From NCBI GenBank assembly GCA_902826685.1, contig CADEFT010000013.1, positions 109,700 to 173,699 of the forward strand: a stretch of DNA of 64,000 nucleotides, written 5' to 3'. The notes beneath the pieces are model-generated. The model searched no databases, was not told where the DNA came from, and saw nothing but the letters and a program-made list of their open reading frames with translations. This document shows positions 35,039 through 44,350 of this stretch, one piece after another. The position numbers were made by a program, and so were the translations under genes. Positions within the stretch are counted from its first letter, which is position 1. Every line of letters begins with the position of its first letter. The DNA comes from an uncultured Acidobacteriota bacterium. GTDB taxonomy: Bacteria > Acidobacteriota > Terriglobia > Bryobacterales > Bryobacteraceae.

Positions 35039-38000
35039 CTAGAAGGTGAACCGGCCCGAAATCTGAACCTCGCGTGGATTCAGGAACGTGCCGGTAATGC
35101 TTCCGAACTGCGTGCTGGTAACGGTGGTGTTCGGAGTTCCGAAGTGTGTCCGGTTGAACGCATTGTAGAACTCGCCCTGGACCTTGAAGCTGATGCCTTC
35201 GCGAACCACGATGCTCTTCTGCACCGTGATGTCCCACTTGTTGATGCCCGGCGCCCGCAGGTCGGCGGTGCGCGAGGAACTCGCCCGCAGCGTGAACGGT
35301 TGCTGCGGAGTGAACTGCGCCGTATCGAAATAGCGGTTCACGCCGAACGGGTTGTTGGTGGAGACGCTGACCCGCTCGGCATTGGCAAACGCAAGCGGCG
35401 CACCCGACTGGGCCGTGAAAACCCAATTCACCTGCCAATTGCCAACGATGCGCTTCACCACCGGATGGGACGACGCGAGCATCGGCTTGCCGGGTCCGAA
35501 CGGCAGTTCGTAGAGCCCATGCACCACCAGCCGCTGCGGCCGGTCGGAGTCGGAAATTACCTTCTCCAGCTTGGCCGAATTCGGATTGAGATAAGAGGTC
35601 GCTTCCATCAGCTTCGAATTGGTGTAGGCGATGCCAAAGTAGACTCCATTCGCCATGCGCTTGCTGATTTCGACCTGCGCCGAATGATACCAGGAGCGCC
35701 CATAGGGCAAACTCGACTGCGTTACGCCGGTGTATTGCGGGAACGGCCGCAACAGTTGCAGGACGGTAGTCGTCGGCTGGCTCAGCGCGCTGGTGGTATC
35801 GGTGATCACGCCGGCGAAAGGATTCGCCACGCGCGCGTTCAACCGCGTATTCAGCGGCAGGAATTGGTCCGGATACTGGTTGATGTTGCGTGTTACCGTC
35901 AGCCTCTGGTTGAGGCTGCCGACATAGGCGGCTTGAATCGAAAGGTCGCCAGGCAGCACGGCCTGGAATCCCTGCGAGAAGTTCTGATTCAATCCATGCA
36001 GATAATTTGGAAGGTAGTTGCCCAGCGATGCGCCGCCCGCCGTGATGCTTTGCCCCACGCCTGTCAGCAAGCCGGCCGACGCGCCCGGAGGCCGCACCAG
36101 CCCGTTGGGGAACGGATTCCGCAGCGTGTTGAAGGGCGTGAGGTTGTTATCGAGCGAGGTTACCATCTGCGTGGCCAGCGAGAAGCCGTCCAGGCGGTAG
36201 TTGGCGATCACGTTCGGCGCGTAGAACAGGCCGTAGCCGCCGCGCGCCACCAGCCAATTGTTCACCTTGTAGGCGTAGCCGAACCGGGGCGCCCAGATGA
36301 CCGCCGGCATGTTCAAATGCTCGCGCGGCGTCTTGTCCGTCGCCAGGAACCGCAGCCCTCCCTTGACGTTCAACGCCGCCAGTTCCGGAATGGGCTGGCG
36401 CGCGTAGTTGGCCGCCGCCTGCGCTTCGAGCGGACTGGCCACCGCGAAGTCGAGCCCCGCGTTGCCGCGATTGAAGCGGTCCGACGTTCCGTTTTCATGC
36501 TCGGCGCGAAGGCCCAGATTCAAAGCCAGCCGCGTCGTGATTTTCCAGTCGTCCTGAAAGTAGACGCCGTGGTAAGAGGACTGCAGCGCGGGGGACGCAT
36601 TGATATCGGCCGAGCCGCTGTTGGGCGTGCCTAGCAGGAACGCCGCAAAATCATGGCCCGCGTTGGGCGAGACCAGCGTTGGATTCGGGCCTTGCGTGAA
36701 GGCACGGCCGAAGTTGAAAATGCCGCCCGAACGATTCGGCGCAAACGAATTCTGCTGCGTCACCATGTAGCGGTAGCCCCACTTCATCGCGTGGCGGCCC
36801 GCGGTGTAGTGGAAGTTGAACAGCGGATTGTAGACGTTGATGAATGTCGACGACGACACGCGCCCGGCGCCTAGATTCTCCACATCGAAATCGGACATGG
36901 CAAAGCGTGGAAACGTGGCGAATGCCACGCTTTTCGAGAACGCGTCCGGGAAGCCCAGTTTGGAGATATCGAAGCCCGCGCCGTACATGATGTTGGCATC
37001 GAAATAGCGCGTGAAGCCGACGCGCGCGTCGAACACCAGACGTGGACTGACCACAAACGTGTAGCCAGCGCCCGCGCCGATGTTGCCGCGTGCGAACTCA
37101 TCCTGCCCATCGGTTGGATTGCCCGCCGGCCGGCAGCAGTCTTCGCCATAGAAGGCGCTTGAAGGATCGGTGCGGTGGTTCCAGCCATAGCGGAAGAACA
37201 GGCTTTGACTTTGGTTCAACTGATGATCCACGCGCGAGGCCAAGCTGCCCCAGCGGCGCCCGCTGATCTGCGGATTCTGAAAATTGCGCAGATCGCCGGA
37301 CGTTGGCGTAAGGTTCGGCCGTGGATAATAAGCCAGCGCGTTCACACTCACCGGATCGAACCGCGCTGCCGGAATCACGTTGCCGGCAAACGGCGAGCGT
37401 GTGAAGCCCGCGCCTTCCGGCCGCGTCGAAGCCGGATCGAAGATCAGGAACTGCCGCCCGGCGCGATCGAACGATTGCGAAAAATCGCCCGAGCGTTCGA
37501 GCGCGGTGGGCACGATGGCGCGCGCGAAAGCCGTTCCGCGAATCTGCGTCCCTTCATAGTTGAAGAAATAGTGGGTACGGTCTTTGCCGTTATAGAGCTT
37601 AGGAATCCAGAACGGCCCGCCGAACGACGCGCCGTAGGTGTTCTGCTTGAACTCGTTCTTGAGCGCGCCCACGCGATTGTTGAAAAAGCTGTTGGCGTTC
37701 AGATTGTCGTTGCGCAGATACCAATAGGCGGTGCCGTGATACTGATTGGTGCCGGAGCGCGTGGACACGTTGACGAACGATGCGCCCGAATGCCCGAACT
37801 CGGCGTCATAGGCGCTGGTCTGCACGCGCATCTCCTGCGTGGCGTCGGGCGAGGGCGATAGCGAAACGTTCGTCGTGCCCATGTTGGGAATGCCGTCCAG
37901 CAGGAACTCCGTCTTCGCTTCCGCGCCCGAGGCCGCGAACGCCGAGGGGCCGGCCACATCCCAGGGATTCAGCGCTCCGGGGTCGCCCGTATATTGAATG

Positions 38001-38473
38001 CCCGGCGACAGCGTGAGAAATACATATGGATTCCGCCCAATCAACGGCAGTTCGTTCAATACCTGGCTGTTGACGGTGGTTCCCAGCGCGCCGGTTTCGG
38101 TGCGCAGCGTGGCCGCTTCGCCGGTTACCGTGACGCTTTCCGACACTTCGCCGAGCGGCAGTACGATATCGACCGTCGTGGTCTCGCCGGTCTGCAACTC
38201 GACGCCGTTTTGCGCGAACCGCTTGAATCCCGTCCGCTCGGCTTCGATCCGGTAGGTGCCGCGGTCGACCAGCGTGAAGCGGTAGAACCCGGTGTCGTCG
38301 CTGGTTTCGGCTCGCGCGGCGCCGGTTTCGGTGTTGGTCAGCCGGATGGCGGCTTGGGGAATCGCGGCGCCGGTGGCGTCGCGGACGATGCCGGTGAGGT
38401 TGCTCTTGTTGACTTGTGCCGCCAGAAGCGCGGGAAAGAGAAGCAAGAAAGTGGCACGACAGGCGTGGTACAT
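35039..38473 (-). CDS. Oar-like TonB-dependent outer-membrane receptor with carboxypeptidase-regulatory domain
   Basis: 1144 residues from ATG 38473. Signal peptide TFLLLFPALLAAQ. A CarboxypepD-regulatory-like Ig domain follows (SNLTGIVRDATGAAIPQAAIRLTN to about residue 105), then a plug (VTVTGEAATLRTETGALG ... LDGIPN) and a long C-terminal beta-barrel ending in F (QISGRFTF). These receptors are among the most numerous outer-membrane proteins of Solibacter-type acidobacteria, proposed to import large substrates such as oligosaccharides or peptides. It lacks a clear TonB box in what can be read. The following ECF sigma gene is 5 bp downstream. An earlier in-frame start at 38527 was rejected because the signal peptide begins at 38473. 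Confidence 0.9.
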   Translation of the reverse strand: MYHACRATFLLLFPALLAAQVNKSNLTGIVRDATGAAIPQAAIRLTNTETGAARAETSDDTGFYRFTLVDRGTYRIEAERTGFKRFAQNGVELQTGETTTVDIVLPLGEVSESVTVTGEAATLRTETGALGTTVNSQVLNELPLIGRNPYVFLTLSPGIQYTGDPGALNPWDVAGPSAFAASGAEAKTEFLLDGIPNMGTTNVSLSPSPDATQEMRVQTSAYDAEFGHSGASFVNVSTRSGTNQYHGTAYWYLRNDNLNANSFFNNRVGALKNEFKQNTYGASFGGPFWIPKLYNGKDRTHYFFNYEGTQIRGTAFARAIVPTALERSGDFSQSFDRAGRQFLIFDPASTRPEGAGFTRSPFAGNVIPAARFDPVSVNALAYYPRPNLTPTSGDLRNFQNPQISGRRWGSLASRVDHQLNQSQSLFFRYGWNHRTDPSSAFYGEDCCRPAGNPTDGQDEFARGNIGAGAGYTFVVSPRLVFDARVGFTRYFDANIMYGAGFDISKLGFPDAFSKSVAFATFPRFAMSDFDVENLGAGRVSSSTFINVYNPLFNFHYTAGRHAMKWGYRYMVTQQNSFAPNRSGGIFNFGRAFTQGPNPTLVSPNAGHDFAAFLLGTPNSGSADINASPALQSSYHGVYFQDDWKITTRLALNLGLRAEHENGTSDRFNRGNAGLDFAVASPLEAQAAANYARQPIPELAALNVKGGLRFLATDKTPREHLNMPAVIWAPRFGYAYKVNNWLVARGGYGLFYAPNVIANYRLDGFSLATQMVTSLDNNLTPFNTLRNPFPNGLVRPPGASAGLLTGVGQSITAGGASLGNYLPNYLHGLNQNFSQGFQAVLPGDLSIQAAYVGSLNQRLTVTRNINQYPDQFLPLNTRLNARVANPFAGVITDTTSALSQPTTTVLQLLRPFPQYTGVTQSSLPYGRSWYHSAQVEISKRMANGVYFGIAYTNSKLMEATSYLNPNSAKLEKVISDSDRPQRLVVHGLYELPFGPGKPMLASSHPVVKRIVGNWQVNWVFTAQSGAPLAFANAERVSVSTNNPFGVNRYFDTAQFTPQQPFTLRASSSRTADLRAPGINKWDITVQKSIVVREGISFKVQGEFYNAFNRTHFGTPNTTVTSTQFGSITGTFLNPREVQISGRFTF

Positions 38474-38564
38474 GCTTGGAAGGCCCCCTTTATGTTTGGC
38501 AAGTATATCCGAAATAGCGGGGGCCATGCGCGACGCTTTTCACGGCTTTTGGTCTGCTATAACC

Positions 38565-38969
38565 CTACGGAGCGAGCGGAATCAGAGTGAGAGCGTCCAG
38601 ATGCTCGAAGTCCCGATAGTCGGCGGTTACAAGCGGAAGGTCCCACTGCCGAGCCGCGGCGGCGACCCACGCATCGGCTGCCGTGATCGGACGTCCCGCG
38701 ACACGGCTCTGGGCCATAATGCCGGCCCACAGCACACAGGTGCTGTCATCGGCGAACAGCGTCGTGCAGAGATCGATGTGCCTGGTCAATTCCTCGCGGC
38801 GTGCCGAACCCCAGTGATTCACCTTGGGCCAGAGCAAGAGTTCGCCACGAGTCATGAACGATATGAACCACTGATGGCCGGCGACGATCTCGAAGCTCCG
38901 CCGGTGGAGAGAATGCTCCGGCTTGAACAAAATCGACACGACATTGGTGTCGAGCAGGAGAACGCTCAC
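38565..38969 (-). CDS. vapC: PIN-domain toxin (VapC-like)
   Basis: 134 residues from GTG 38969. PIN-type acidic residues are visible: Asp in LLLDTNVVS (near the N-terminus), Glu in FMTRGELLLW, Asp in ITAADAWVAAAA and Asp in VTADYRDF. These form the metal-binding RNase site of VapC-type toxins. The GTG overlaps the stop of the antitoxin gene as GTGA, so translation is coupled. It is convergent-free: the next gene downstream on this strand, the TonB receptor, starts 91 bp away. Confidence 0.85.
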   Translation of the reverse strand: MSVLLLDTNVVSILFKPEHSLHRRSFEIVAGHQWFISFMTRGELLLWPKVNHWGSARREELTRHIDLCTTLFADDSTCVLWAGIMAQSRVAGRPITAADAWVAAAARQWDLPLVTADYRDFEHLDALTLIPLAP

Positions 38970-39142
38970 TTGGGCCGAACTGGGGGGTGGCGCCGGATTT
39001 CGCGAACTAGTTTCCGAAATGCCTCCACCTCGTCTGGATGGCCGAGATCTTTGTAGGGAAGCGAATACACTGGGGGTTTCGCGCCCGGAATCGGAACGGC
39101 GCGTTCCGGCAACCCCTTCGCATCGATTACAACTCTGGCCAT
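38966..39142 (-). CDS. Antitoxin of the PIN-domain module
   Basis: 58 residues from ATG 39142. Basic first strand (ARVVIDAKGLPERAVPIPG), a Pro-rich middle and a C-terminal helix (DEVEAFRKLVREIRR) that could wrap the toxin. No obvious ribbon-helix-helix or AbrB domain is seen, so it is an unnamed antitoxin recognised by position and by its GTGA overlap with the PIN gene. There is no Shine-Dalgarno; a -10-like TACACT ends 7 nt before the ATG, which would give a leaderless message. Confidence 0.7.
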   Translation of the reverse strand: MARVVIDAKGLPERAVPIPGAKPPVYSLPYKDLGHPDEVEAFRKLVREIRRHPPVRPK

Positions 39143-39149
39143 ACTGATA

Positions 39150-39155
39150 AGTGTA
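39150..39155 (-). promoter_or_regulatory. Candidate -10 box of the antitoxin-toxin operon
   Basis: Minus-strand TACACT, 7 nt before the antitoxin ATG at 39142. The adjoining palindrome at 39156-39169 would place a repressor immediately upstream of it. Confidence 0.35.
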
Positions 39156-39169
39156 GCTCGACATCGAGC
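39156..39169. promoter_or_regulatory. Palindrome GCTCGA-CA-TCGAGC, candidate antitoxin operator
   Basis: Perfect 6-bp arms with a 2-bp centre, directly upstream of the -10-like hexamer, 13 bp before the antitoxin start. This matches where autoregulatory antitoxin operators usually lie. The 266-bp gap to the next gene (39143-39408) holds nothing else clear. Confidence 0.45.
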
Positions 39170-39408
39170 ATTGCCGGCCCGATACCGCGCGGCTGCGCAA
39201 ACCACCGGGTGCGCGCGCCAAACCGCGCAAAGCGACGGTTATAGGCATCATAAGAACTTTCTGTTTGGCGGGCTGGCGCGCTTCCGCTAGACTCGGAATT
39301 GCTCGGTGCCGGCAGGGAACTTTGTAGACTTCCTCCCCGGCCCGTTTGCCTCCCGAAAAACAGGAGTCGTCTGGTGTTCTCAGGATTGGTGTGCCCGGAG
39401 TCCGGGCG

Positions 39409-40623
39409 ATGAAACAGCTTGTGGTAATCGGCAACGGTGTCGCCGGTATCGGCTGTCTCGAACGCATTCTCGAATGCCGGCACGGCTTTGAAATCACCGT
39501 CTTCGGGGAGGAGTCCCATGTCAACTACAACCCCGCCTTGCTTGCCTCGGTACTCGCTGGTGAGCGCACATTCGCGGAAATCGTCCTGAACGATATCGGC
39601 TGGTACCAGGCGCACGGGCTTTCGGTGCGTTTCGGCGTCCGCGTCACCGATATCGACCTGGAAGAAGGGACCGTATTGAGCGCGGAAGACACCGCCACTC
39701 CTTTCGACAAACTGATTTTGGCCACTGGATCGAGCCATGCGATGCCGGCCATCGAAGGCGTGGGATTGCGCAATGTATTGCCGTTCCGCAGCCGCGACGA
39801 TGCGCAGGCGCTGCTCGGAAAAGTGCGCCCCGGACGCAAGGCCGTTGTCATCGGGGGAGGCGCGGTGGCGTGCGAAGTGGCGCGCGGGCTGCAACTGGGC
39901 GGCTGCGTGGTCACGCTGGTGCATGAGGCGCCGCTGCTCATGGACCACCAGTTGGAACCGGCCGCCGCGGCTTGTCTGGCGCGCCGTCTGCAGGGATTCG
40001 GCGTCTGTCTGCGGCTTTCCAGCCTGCCGCGGGCGCTCGCCGGGCAGGGCCGTGTGGAGCGCGTGATCCTCGCCTCGGGCGAGGAACTCGATGCGGAAAT
40101 CGTGGTCGTCGCCGGCGCGTTGCATCCGAACGCGGAGTTGGGACGCCGCGCGGGCCTCGAAGTACGCCGGGGCATCGCCGTCAATGACTACATGCAAACG
40201 TCGCATCGCGATGTATACGCCGTGGGCGGCTGCGCCGAACACCGCGGGCGCGTGTTCCTGTCTTCGCCTCCTTTTCTCGAACAGGGCCGGGTCGTCGCCG
40301 CCGCCATTACCGGACGTCCAGGTCCTGTATTCCATGGAGCGATTGAAGAAGGCCGCGTGCGCCTGCGCGGACTCGAAACCTTCTCCGCCGGAACCCCCGG
40401 CGATCCGGTGCCCGACGCCGAAGCGCTCGTCTACGAAGATCCGGTTCACAACATCTATCGCAAACTGCTGGTGAAGGACCGCCGGCTCTGCGGCGCCACG
40501 CTGGTGGGCGACGTTTCGGGCAGCGGTCTGTATCTGGAATGGATGCGCGAAGGAACTCCGCTTTCGGGAAGCTCCGACGAGTTGCTTTTTCCCTTGGGCG
40601 GCCCCGTCGGCGCGGTGAGGTAG
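39409..40623 (+). CDS. NAD(P)/FAD-dependent oxidoreductase (NirB N-terminal-like)
   Basis: 404 residues from ATG 39409, with GGAG about 9 nt upstream. Two Rossmann motifs are seen: VVIGNGVAGIGCLERIL for FAD, and AVVIGGGAVACEVARGL for NAD(P), where the third glycine is Ala. The FAD-contact segment VYAVGGCAEHRG is present. The overall plan resembles the N-terminal flavoprotein half of NirB/NasB nitrite reductases and rubredoxin reductases, without a siroheme or nitrite domain. It is therefore a stand-alone reductase; partner unknown. The sulfatase gene follows 12 bp downstream. Confidence 0.82.
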   Translation: MKQLVVIGNGVAGIGCLERILECRHGFEITVFGEESHVNYNPALLASVLAGERTFAEIVLNDIGWYQAHGLSVRFGVRVTDIDLEEGTVLSAEDTATPFDKLILATGSSHAMPAIEGVGLRNVLPFRSRDDAQALLGKVRPGRKAVVIGGGAVACEVARGLQLGGCVVTLVHEAPLLMDHQLEPAAAACLARRLQGFGVCLRLSSLPRALAGQGRVERVILASGEELDAEIVVVAGALHPNAELGRRAGLEVRRGIAVNDYMQTSHRDVYAVGGCAEHRGRVFLSSPPFLEQGRVVAAAITGRPGPVFHGAIEEGRVRLRGLETFSAGTPGDPVPDAEALVYEDPVHNIYRKLLVKDRRLCGATLVGDVSGSGLYLEWMREGTPLSGSSDELLFPLGGPVGAVR

Positions 40624-40635
40624 CATGATGCTTGC

Positions 40636-42000
40636 ATGGACCCGAAGACTGGCCGCCGCGCCGCGGCTCTCACCATTGCCGCGCCGTTTCTGAACCTGCG
40701 CGCCCAGAACCGCAACGACCGGCCCAACATTCTTTGGATTCTCGGCGACGACCTGGGGCCGCAGCTCGGCTGCTATGGCCATCCGCTGACGCACACGCCC
40801 AACGCCGATCGCATCGCCTCCGAAGGCGCCCGGTTTACGCATTGCTTCACCACGGCGCCGGTTTGTTCGGCGTCCCGTTCGGCGTGGAATACCGGCGTCT
40901 ATCAGACCGCCACCAACACCCACAATCACCGCAGCCATCGTCAGGATGGGTTTGAACTGCCGGCGGGCGTGGCGCTGGTGTCGCACCGGCTGGCCGACGC
41001 CGGATACTTCACAGCCAATCTCACCGAGATCGCGCCGGGGCTGCGTGTGCCGGGCAAGACCGATTTCAACTTCAGGACGCCGCGCAAACCGTTCGGCGGT
41101 ACGCACTGGAATCAGCGCGCCAAGGGGCAGCCTTTCTATGCGCAGATTAATTTCACCGCCCCGCACAAAGGACCCATGTGGCCCGCCGCCCGCAAACAGA
41201 AGAGCCTGATCGATCCGGCCAAGGTTGATTTACCACCTTATTATCCGGATCATCCCGTGGTGCGCGACGAAGTGGCGAATTACCTCGACGCGGTGAATTA
41301 CTGGGATACGCAGGTGGGCTCGGTGCTAGATTTGCTTAAGGCCGACGGGCTGCTGGACAACACGGCGATCTTCGTCTTTGGCGATAACGGGCGCTGCCTG
41401 TTGCGCGGCAAGCAGTGGCTTTACGATCCAGGTACCCATGTGCCGCTGCTTGTGCGCTGGCCGGGTCACGTCAAACCGGGCACGGTGCGCACCGACCCCG
41501 CCATTGCGCTCGATATTACAGCTACCACGCTCGAAATCGCCGGCGTGCGGCGTCCCGATCTCATGCACGGCCAGAGTCTGTTCGACGGCGCCAAGCCCCG
41601 TACGCGAGTCTTCACCGCGCGCGACCGCTGCGATATGACGGTGGATCGCATCCGCGCCGTGCGCGACGCCCGCTACAAGCTCATTCGCAACTTCATGCCG
41701 GAGCGGCCTTATACGCAGTTCAACGATTACATCACCAAGAACTACCCCACCCAGAACGTGATCAAGCAACTGCACGCGGCGGGCAAGCTGACGCCCGTGC
41801 AGGCGCAATGGATGGCCCCGCGCAAACCCGATATCGAGCTTTACAATCATGAAGCCGATCCGCACGAGGTCCGCAATCTGGCCGGCGATCCGAAATATGC
41901 GGCCACCGAGGCGCGGCTTACCGCCGTGCTCGACAAGTGGATCGAAGAAACACGCGACCATGGGCGCACACCCGAACCCGAGTCCGCTCAAGCGCTCTAG
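40636..42000 (+). CDS. Sulfatase (type I, formylglycine-dependent)
   Basis: 454 residues. A signal-like N-terminus (RRAAALTIAAPFLNLRAQ) may be Tat or Sec. Metal and active-site residues are visible: ILGDDLGPQ (two Asp ligands) and the formylglycine Cys77 in VCSASRSAWNTG, the C-x-A-x-R variant. FGDNGRC is the second metal site. It would hydrolyse sulfate esters, probably of polysaccharides, in the periplasm. A maturation enzyme (FGE or anSME) is not in the window. It is 18 bp upstream of the fadN operon, which appears to have its own -10 box. Confidence 0.88.
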   Translation: MDPKTGRRAAALTIAAPFLNLRAQNRNDRPNILWILGDDLGPQLGCYGHPLTHTPNADRIASEGARFTHCFTTAPVCSASRSAWNTGVYQTATNTHNHRSHRQDGFELPAGVALVSHRLADAGYFTANLTEIAPGLRVPGKTDFNFRTPRKPFGGTHWNQRAKGQPFYAQINFTAPHKGPMWPAARKQKSLIDPAKVDLPPYYPDHPVVRDEVANYLDAVNYWDTQVGSVLDLLKADGLLDNTAIFVFGDNGRCLLRGKQWLYDPGTHVPLLVRWPGHVKPGTVRTDPAIALDITATTLEIAGVRRPDLMHGQSLFDGAKPRTRVFTARDRCDMTVDRIRAVRDARYKLIRNFMPERPYTQFNDYITKNYPTQNVIKQLHAAGKLTPVQAQWMAPRKPDIELYNHEADPHEVRNLAGDPKYAATEARLTAVLDKWIEETRDHGRTPEPESAQAL

Positions 42001-42004
42001 GTGG

Positions 42005-42010
42005 GATAAT
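42005..42010 (+). promoter_or_regulatory. Candidate -10 box of the fadN operon
   Basis: GATAAT (5/6 to TATAAT), 8 nt before the ATG at 42019. No usable -35. It overlaps the gap of 18 bp after the sulfatase stop, so the operon could also be read from upstream. Confidence 0.3.
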
Positions 42011-42018
42011 TTGAGTCG

Positions 42019-44346
42019 ATGAGAACCATTCGACGCGTCGCCGTGTTGGGCGCGGGGACCATGGGCTCGCGGATCGCCGCCCATTTCGGCAATGCCGGAA
42101 TTCCGGCGCTGCTGCTGGATATCGTGGTGCCCAACCAGCCGGACCGCAACGCCGCCGCTAAAAAGGGCATCGACAACGCCATCAAGCAAAAGCCGGGCGG
42201 GTTTTTCACCAGCGCCGGTGTGCCGCTGGTGACTCCCGGAAATTTCGAAGACGATCTGGCGAAGGTGGCCGAAGCCGATTGGATCATCGAAGCGGTGGTC
42301 GAAAATCTCGACCTCAAGCGCCAGTTATGGACGAAGGTGGATGCCGTCCGCCGCCCCGGCGCCATCCTTTCCACCAACACCAGCGGCATCCCGCTGAGGC
42401 GCATCGCCGAGGGCTTTCCGGCCGGGTTCCAGAGCCATTTTCTCGGTACGCATTTCTTCAATCCGCCGCGCTATCTGCACCTGCTCGAATTGATCCCGGG
42501 CCCCGCCACCGACCCGGCCCTGCTCGAGTTTGCGGGCGATTTCTGCGATCGCCGCCTCGGCAAGGGCGTTGTGCCCTGCAAGGACACGCCCAACTTCATC
42601 GCCAATCGTATCGGCGGGTTCTTCGGCTCCACCATCAATAAGATCGTCACCGAAGACGGCTGGAGCGTCGAGGAAACCGATGCCATTACGGGGCCGCTGA
42701 TCGGCCTGCCCAATAGCGCCAGTTTCCGCCTGCTCGACATTGTTGGCGTCGATGTCATGGTGTTTGTTTCGCGCAACCTGTATGACATGGCGCTCGACGA
42801 TCCCTGGCGAGACCGGTTCCTGCCCGCCGGAATTATGACCCGCCTAGTGGAGAAGGGCTGGCTCGGCGAGAAGTCGGGCCAGGGTTTTTACAAGCGTGTT
42901 GGTCCCAATCGTGAGATCCATGCGTTGAATCTCCAGACCTTTGAGTACGCGCCGGCGGCCAAGGTCCGCTTTCCTTCGGTGGAGATGGCCAGCCAAATGG
43001 AGGACCTGCCATCGCGTCTGCGGGCGCTGGTGGCGGGCAAAGACAAGGTTGCCTCGTTCCTGTGGAAGCTTTTCAGCGACTACTTGATTTACTCGGCGGC
43101 GATGGTGCCAGAAATTTCGGACCGGCTGGTGGAAGTGGATCGCGCCATGCGCTGGGGCTATGCCCACAAGCTTGGCCCGTTTGAGCTGTGGGACGCGCTC
43201 GGTTTCGCCGAGACTGCCAGGCGCATGGAAGCCGAAGGCAAGGTTCTGCCGCCTTCGGTTGAAAGAATGCTGAGTGCCGGAAACAAGGCGTTCTACCGCG
43301 CCGCCGATGCCGGTATTCACCCCCGCACGGAATATTTCGATCTGCGCACGAATGGCTACCTGCCCATCGAAGAGCGTCCGGGTATCACCGTGCTTTCCGA
43401 TGTGAAACGCGCCCGCGGCGTGGTGAAGTCGAACACGGGCGCTTCGCTGATCGACCTGGGCGACGGCGTGCTCTGCTGCGAATTTCACGGCAAGATGAAT
43501 GCACTCGGTGAAGATCAGATCGGGCTCATTTTCGCCGGCATCGAAGAGACCGCCAAGAATTTCGAAGCGATGGTAATCGCCAATCAGGGCCAGGATTTCA
43601 GCGTCGGCGCGAACCTGGTGCTGGTGCTGCTGGCCGCGCAGGAAGGCGAATGGGACGATCTCAATGGAGCCATCCATCGCTTCCAGCAGGCCAACATGGC
43701 CATCAAGTACGCGCCTAAGCCGGTGGTTGCGGCACCGTTTGGACGCACGCTTGGCGGCGGATGCGAGATCGCGCTGCATGCGGCGCGCTGCCAGGCTTCC
43801 GCCGAGCTTTACATGGGCCTGGTGGAAGTGGGCGTAGGCGTCATTCCGGGCGCCGGCGGTTGTAAGGAGTTAATCGCGCGCCTCAAGAATCCGCAAAAAG
43901 TGTTCGAGCTGATCGGCATGGCCAAGGTCTCATCGAGTGCCGACGACGCCAAGGCGCTTGGGCTGCTCAACCGTGCCGACGCCGTTTCGATGAATCAGGA
44001 ACGGCTGGTGGCCGACGCCAAGTCGCTTGCGCTGTCGCTTGTTCCCGGCTATGCGCCGGGCGTGCCGCGCACCGATATCAAGGTGGGCGGTGAAGGCGTA
44101 TTCGCGGCTATGAAGCTTTACGCCTGGTCGATGCGCCAGGGCGGTTATATCTCCGATCACGATGTGTCGATCGCGGAAAAAGCCGCCAGTGTTATCTCAG
44201 GCGGCCGCCTCTCCGGCGAACAGGCCGTCAGCGAGCAATACCTGCTCGATCTCGAACGCGAGGCGTTCCTGTCGCTATGCGGGACGGAAAAAACGCAGCA
44301 GCGCATGCAGCACATGCTCAAAACGGGCAAGCCTCTGAGGAACTAA
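42019..44346 (+). CDS. fadN: 3-hydroxyacyl-CoA dehydrogenase / enoyl-CoA hydratase (FadN type)
   Basis: 775 residues. The dehydrogenase comes first: RRVAVLGAGTMGSRIAAHF at the N-terminus and GTHFFNPPRYLHLLEL with its catalytic His. The hydratase half lies near 450-700: GQDFSVGANLVL and GVIPGAGGCKELIAR. This order, the reverse of FadB, and the length match FadN/YusL of Bacillus. It is the first gene of a fadN-fadA-fadE operon. Two different multifunctional enzymes in one window suggest different chain-length ranges or regulation. Confidence 0.9.
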   Translation: MRTIRRVAVLGAGTMGSRIAAHFGNAGIPALLLDIVVPNQPDRNAAAKKGIDNAIKQKPGGFFTSAGVPLVTPGNFEDDLAKVAEADWIIEAVVENLDLKRQLWTKVDAVRRPGAILSTNTSGIPLRRIAEGFPAGFQSHFLGTHFFNPPRYLHLLELIPGPATDPALLEFAGDFCDRRLGKGVVPCKDTPNFIANRIGGFFGSTINKIVTEDGWSVEETDAITGPLIGLPNSASFRLLDIVGVDVMVFVSRNLYDMALDDPWRDRFLPAGIMTRLVEKGWLGEKSGQGFYKRVGPNREIHALNLQTFEYAPAAKVRFPSVEMASQMEDLPSRLRALVAGKDKVASFLWKLFSDYLIYSAAMVPEISDRLVEVDRAMRWGYAHKLGPFELWDALGFAETARRMEAEGKVLPPSVERMLSAGNKAFYRAADAGIHPRTEYFDLRTNGYLPIEERPGITVLSDVKRARGVVKSNTGASLIDLGDGVLCCEFHGKMNALGEDQIGLIFAGIEETAKNFEAMVIANQGQDFSVGANLVLVLLAAQEGEWDDLNGAIHRFQQANMAIKYAPKPVVAAPFGRTLGGGCEIALHAARCQASAELYMGLVEVGVGVIPGAGGCKELIARLKNPQKVFELIGMAKVSSSADDAKALGLLNRADAVSMNQERLVADAKSLALSLVPGYAPGVPRTDIKVGGEGVFAAMKLYAWSMRQGGYISDHDVSIAEKAASVISGGRLSGEQAVSEQYLLDLEREAFLSLCGTEKTQQRMQHMLKTGKPLRN

Positions 44347-44350
44347 AAAC

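Noticed and set aside
39127..41166. Minus-strand open frame of 679 residues opposite the FAD oxidoreductase and sulfatase
   Set aside because: Both plus-strand genes have intact catalytic motifs; the antisense protein has none.
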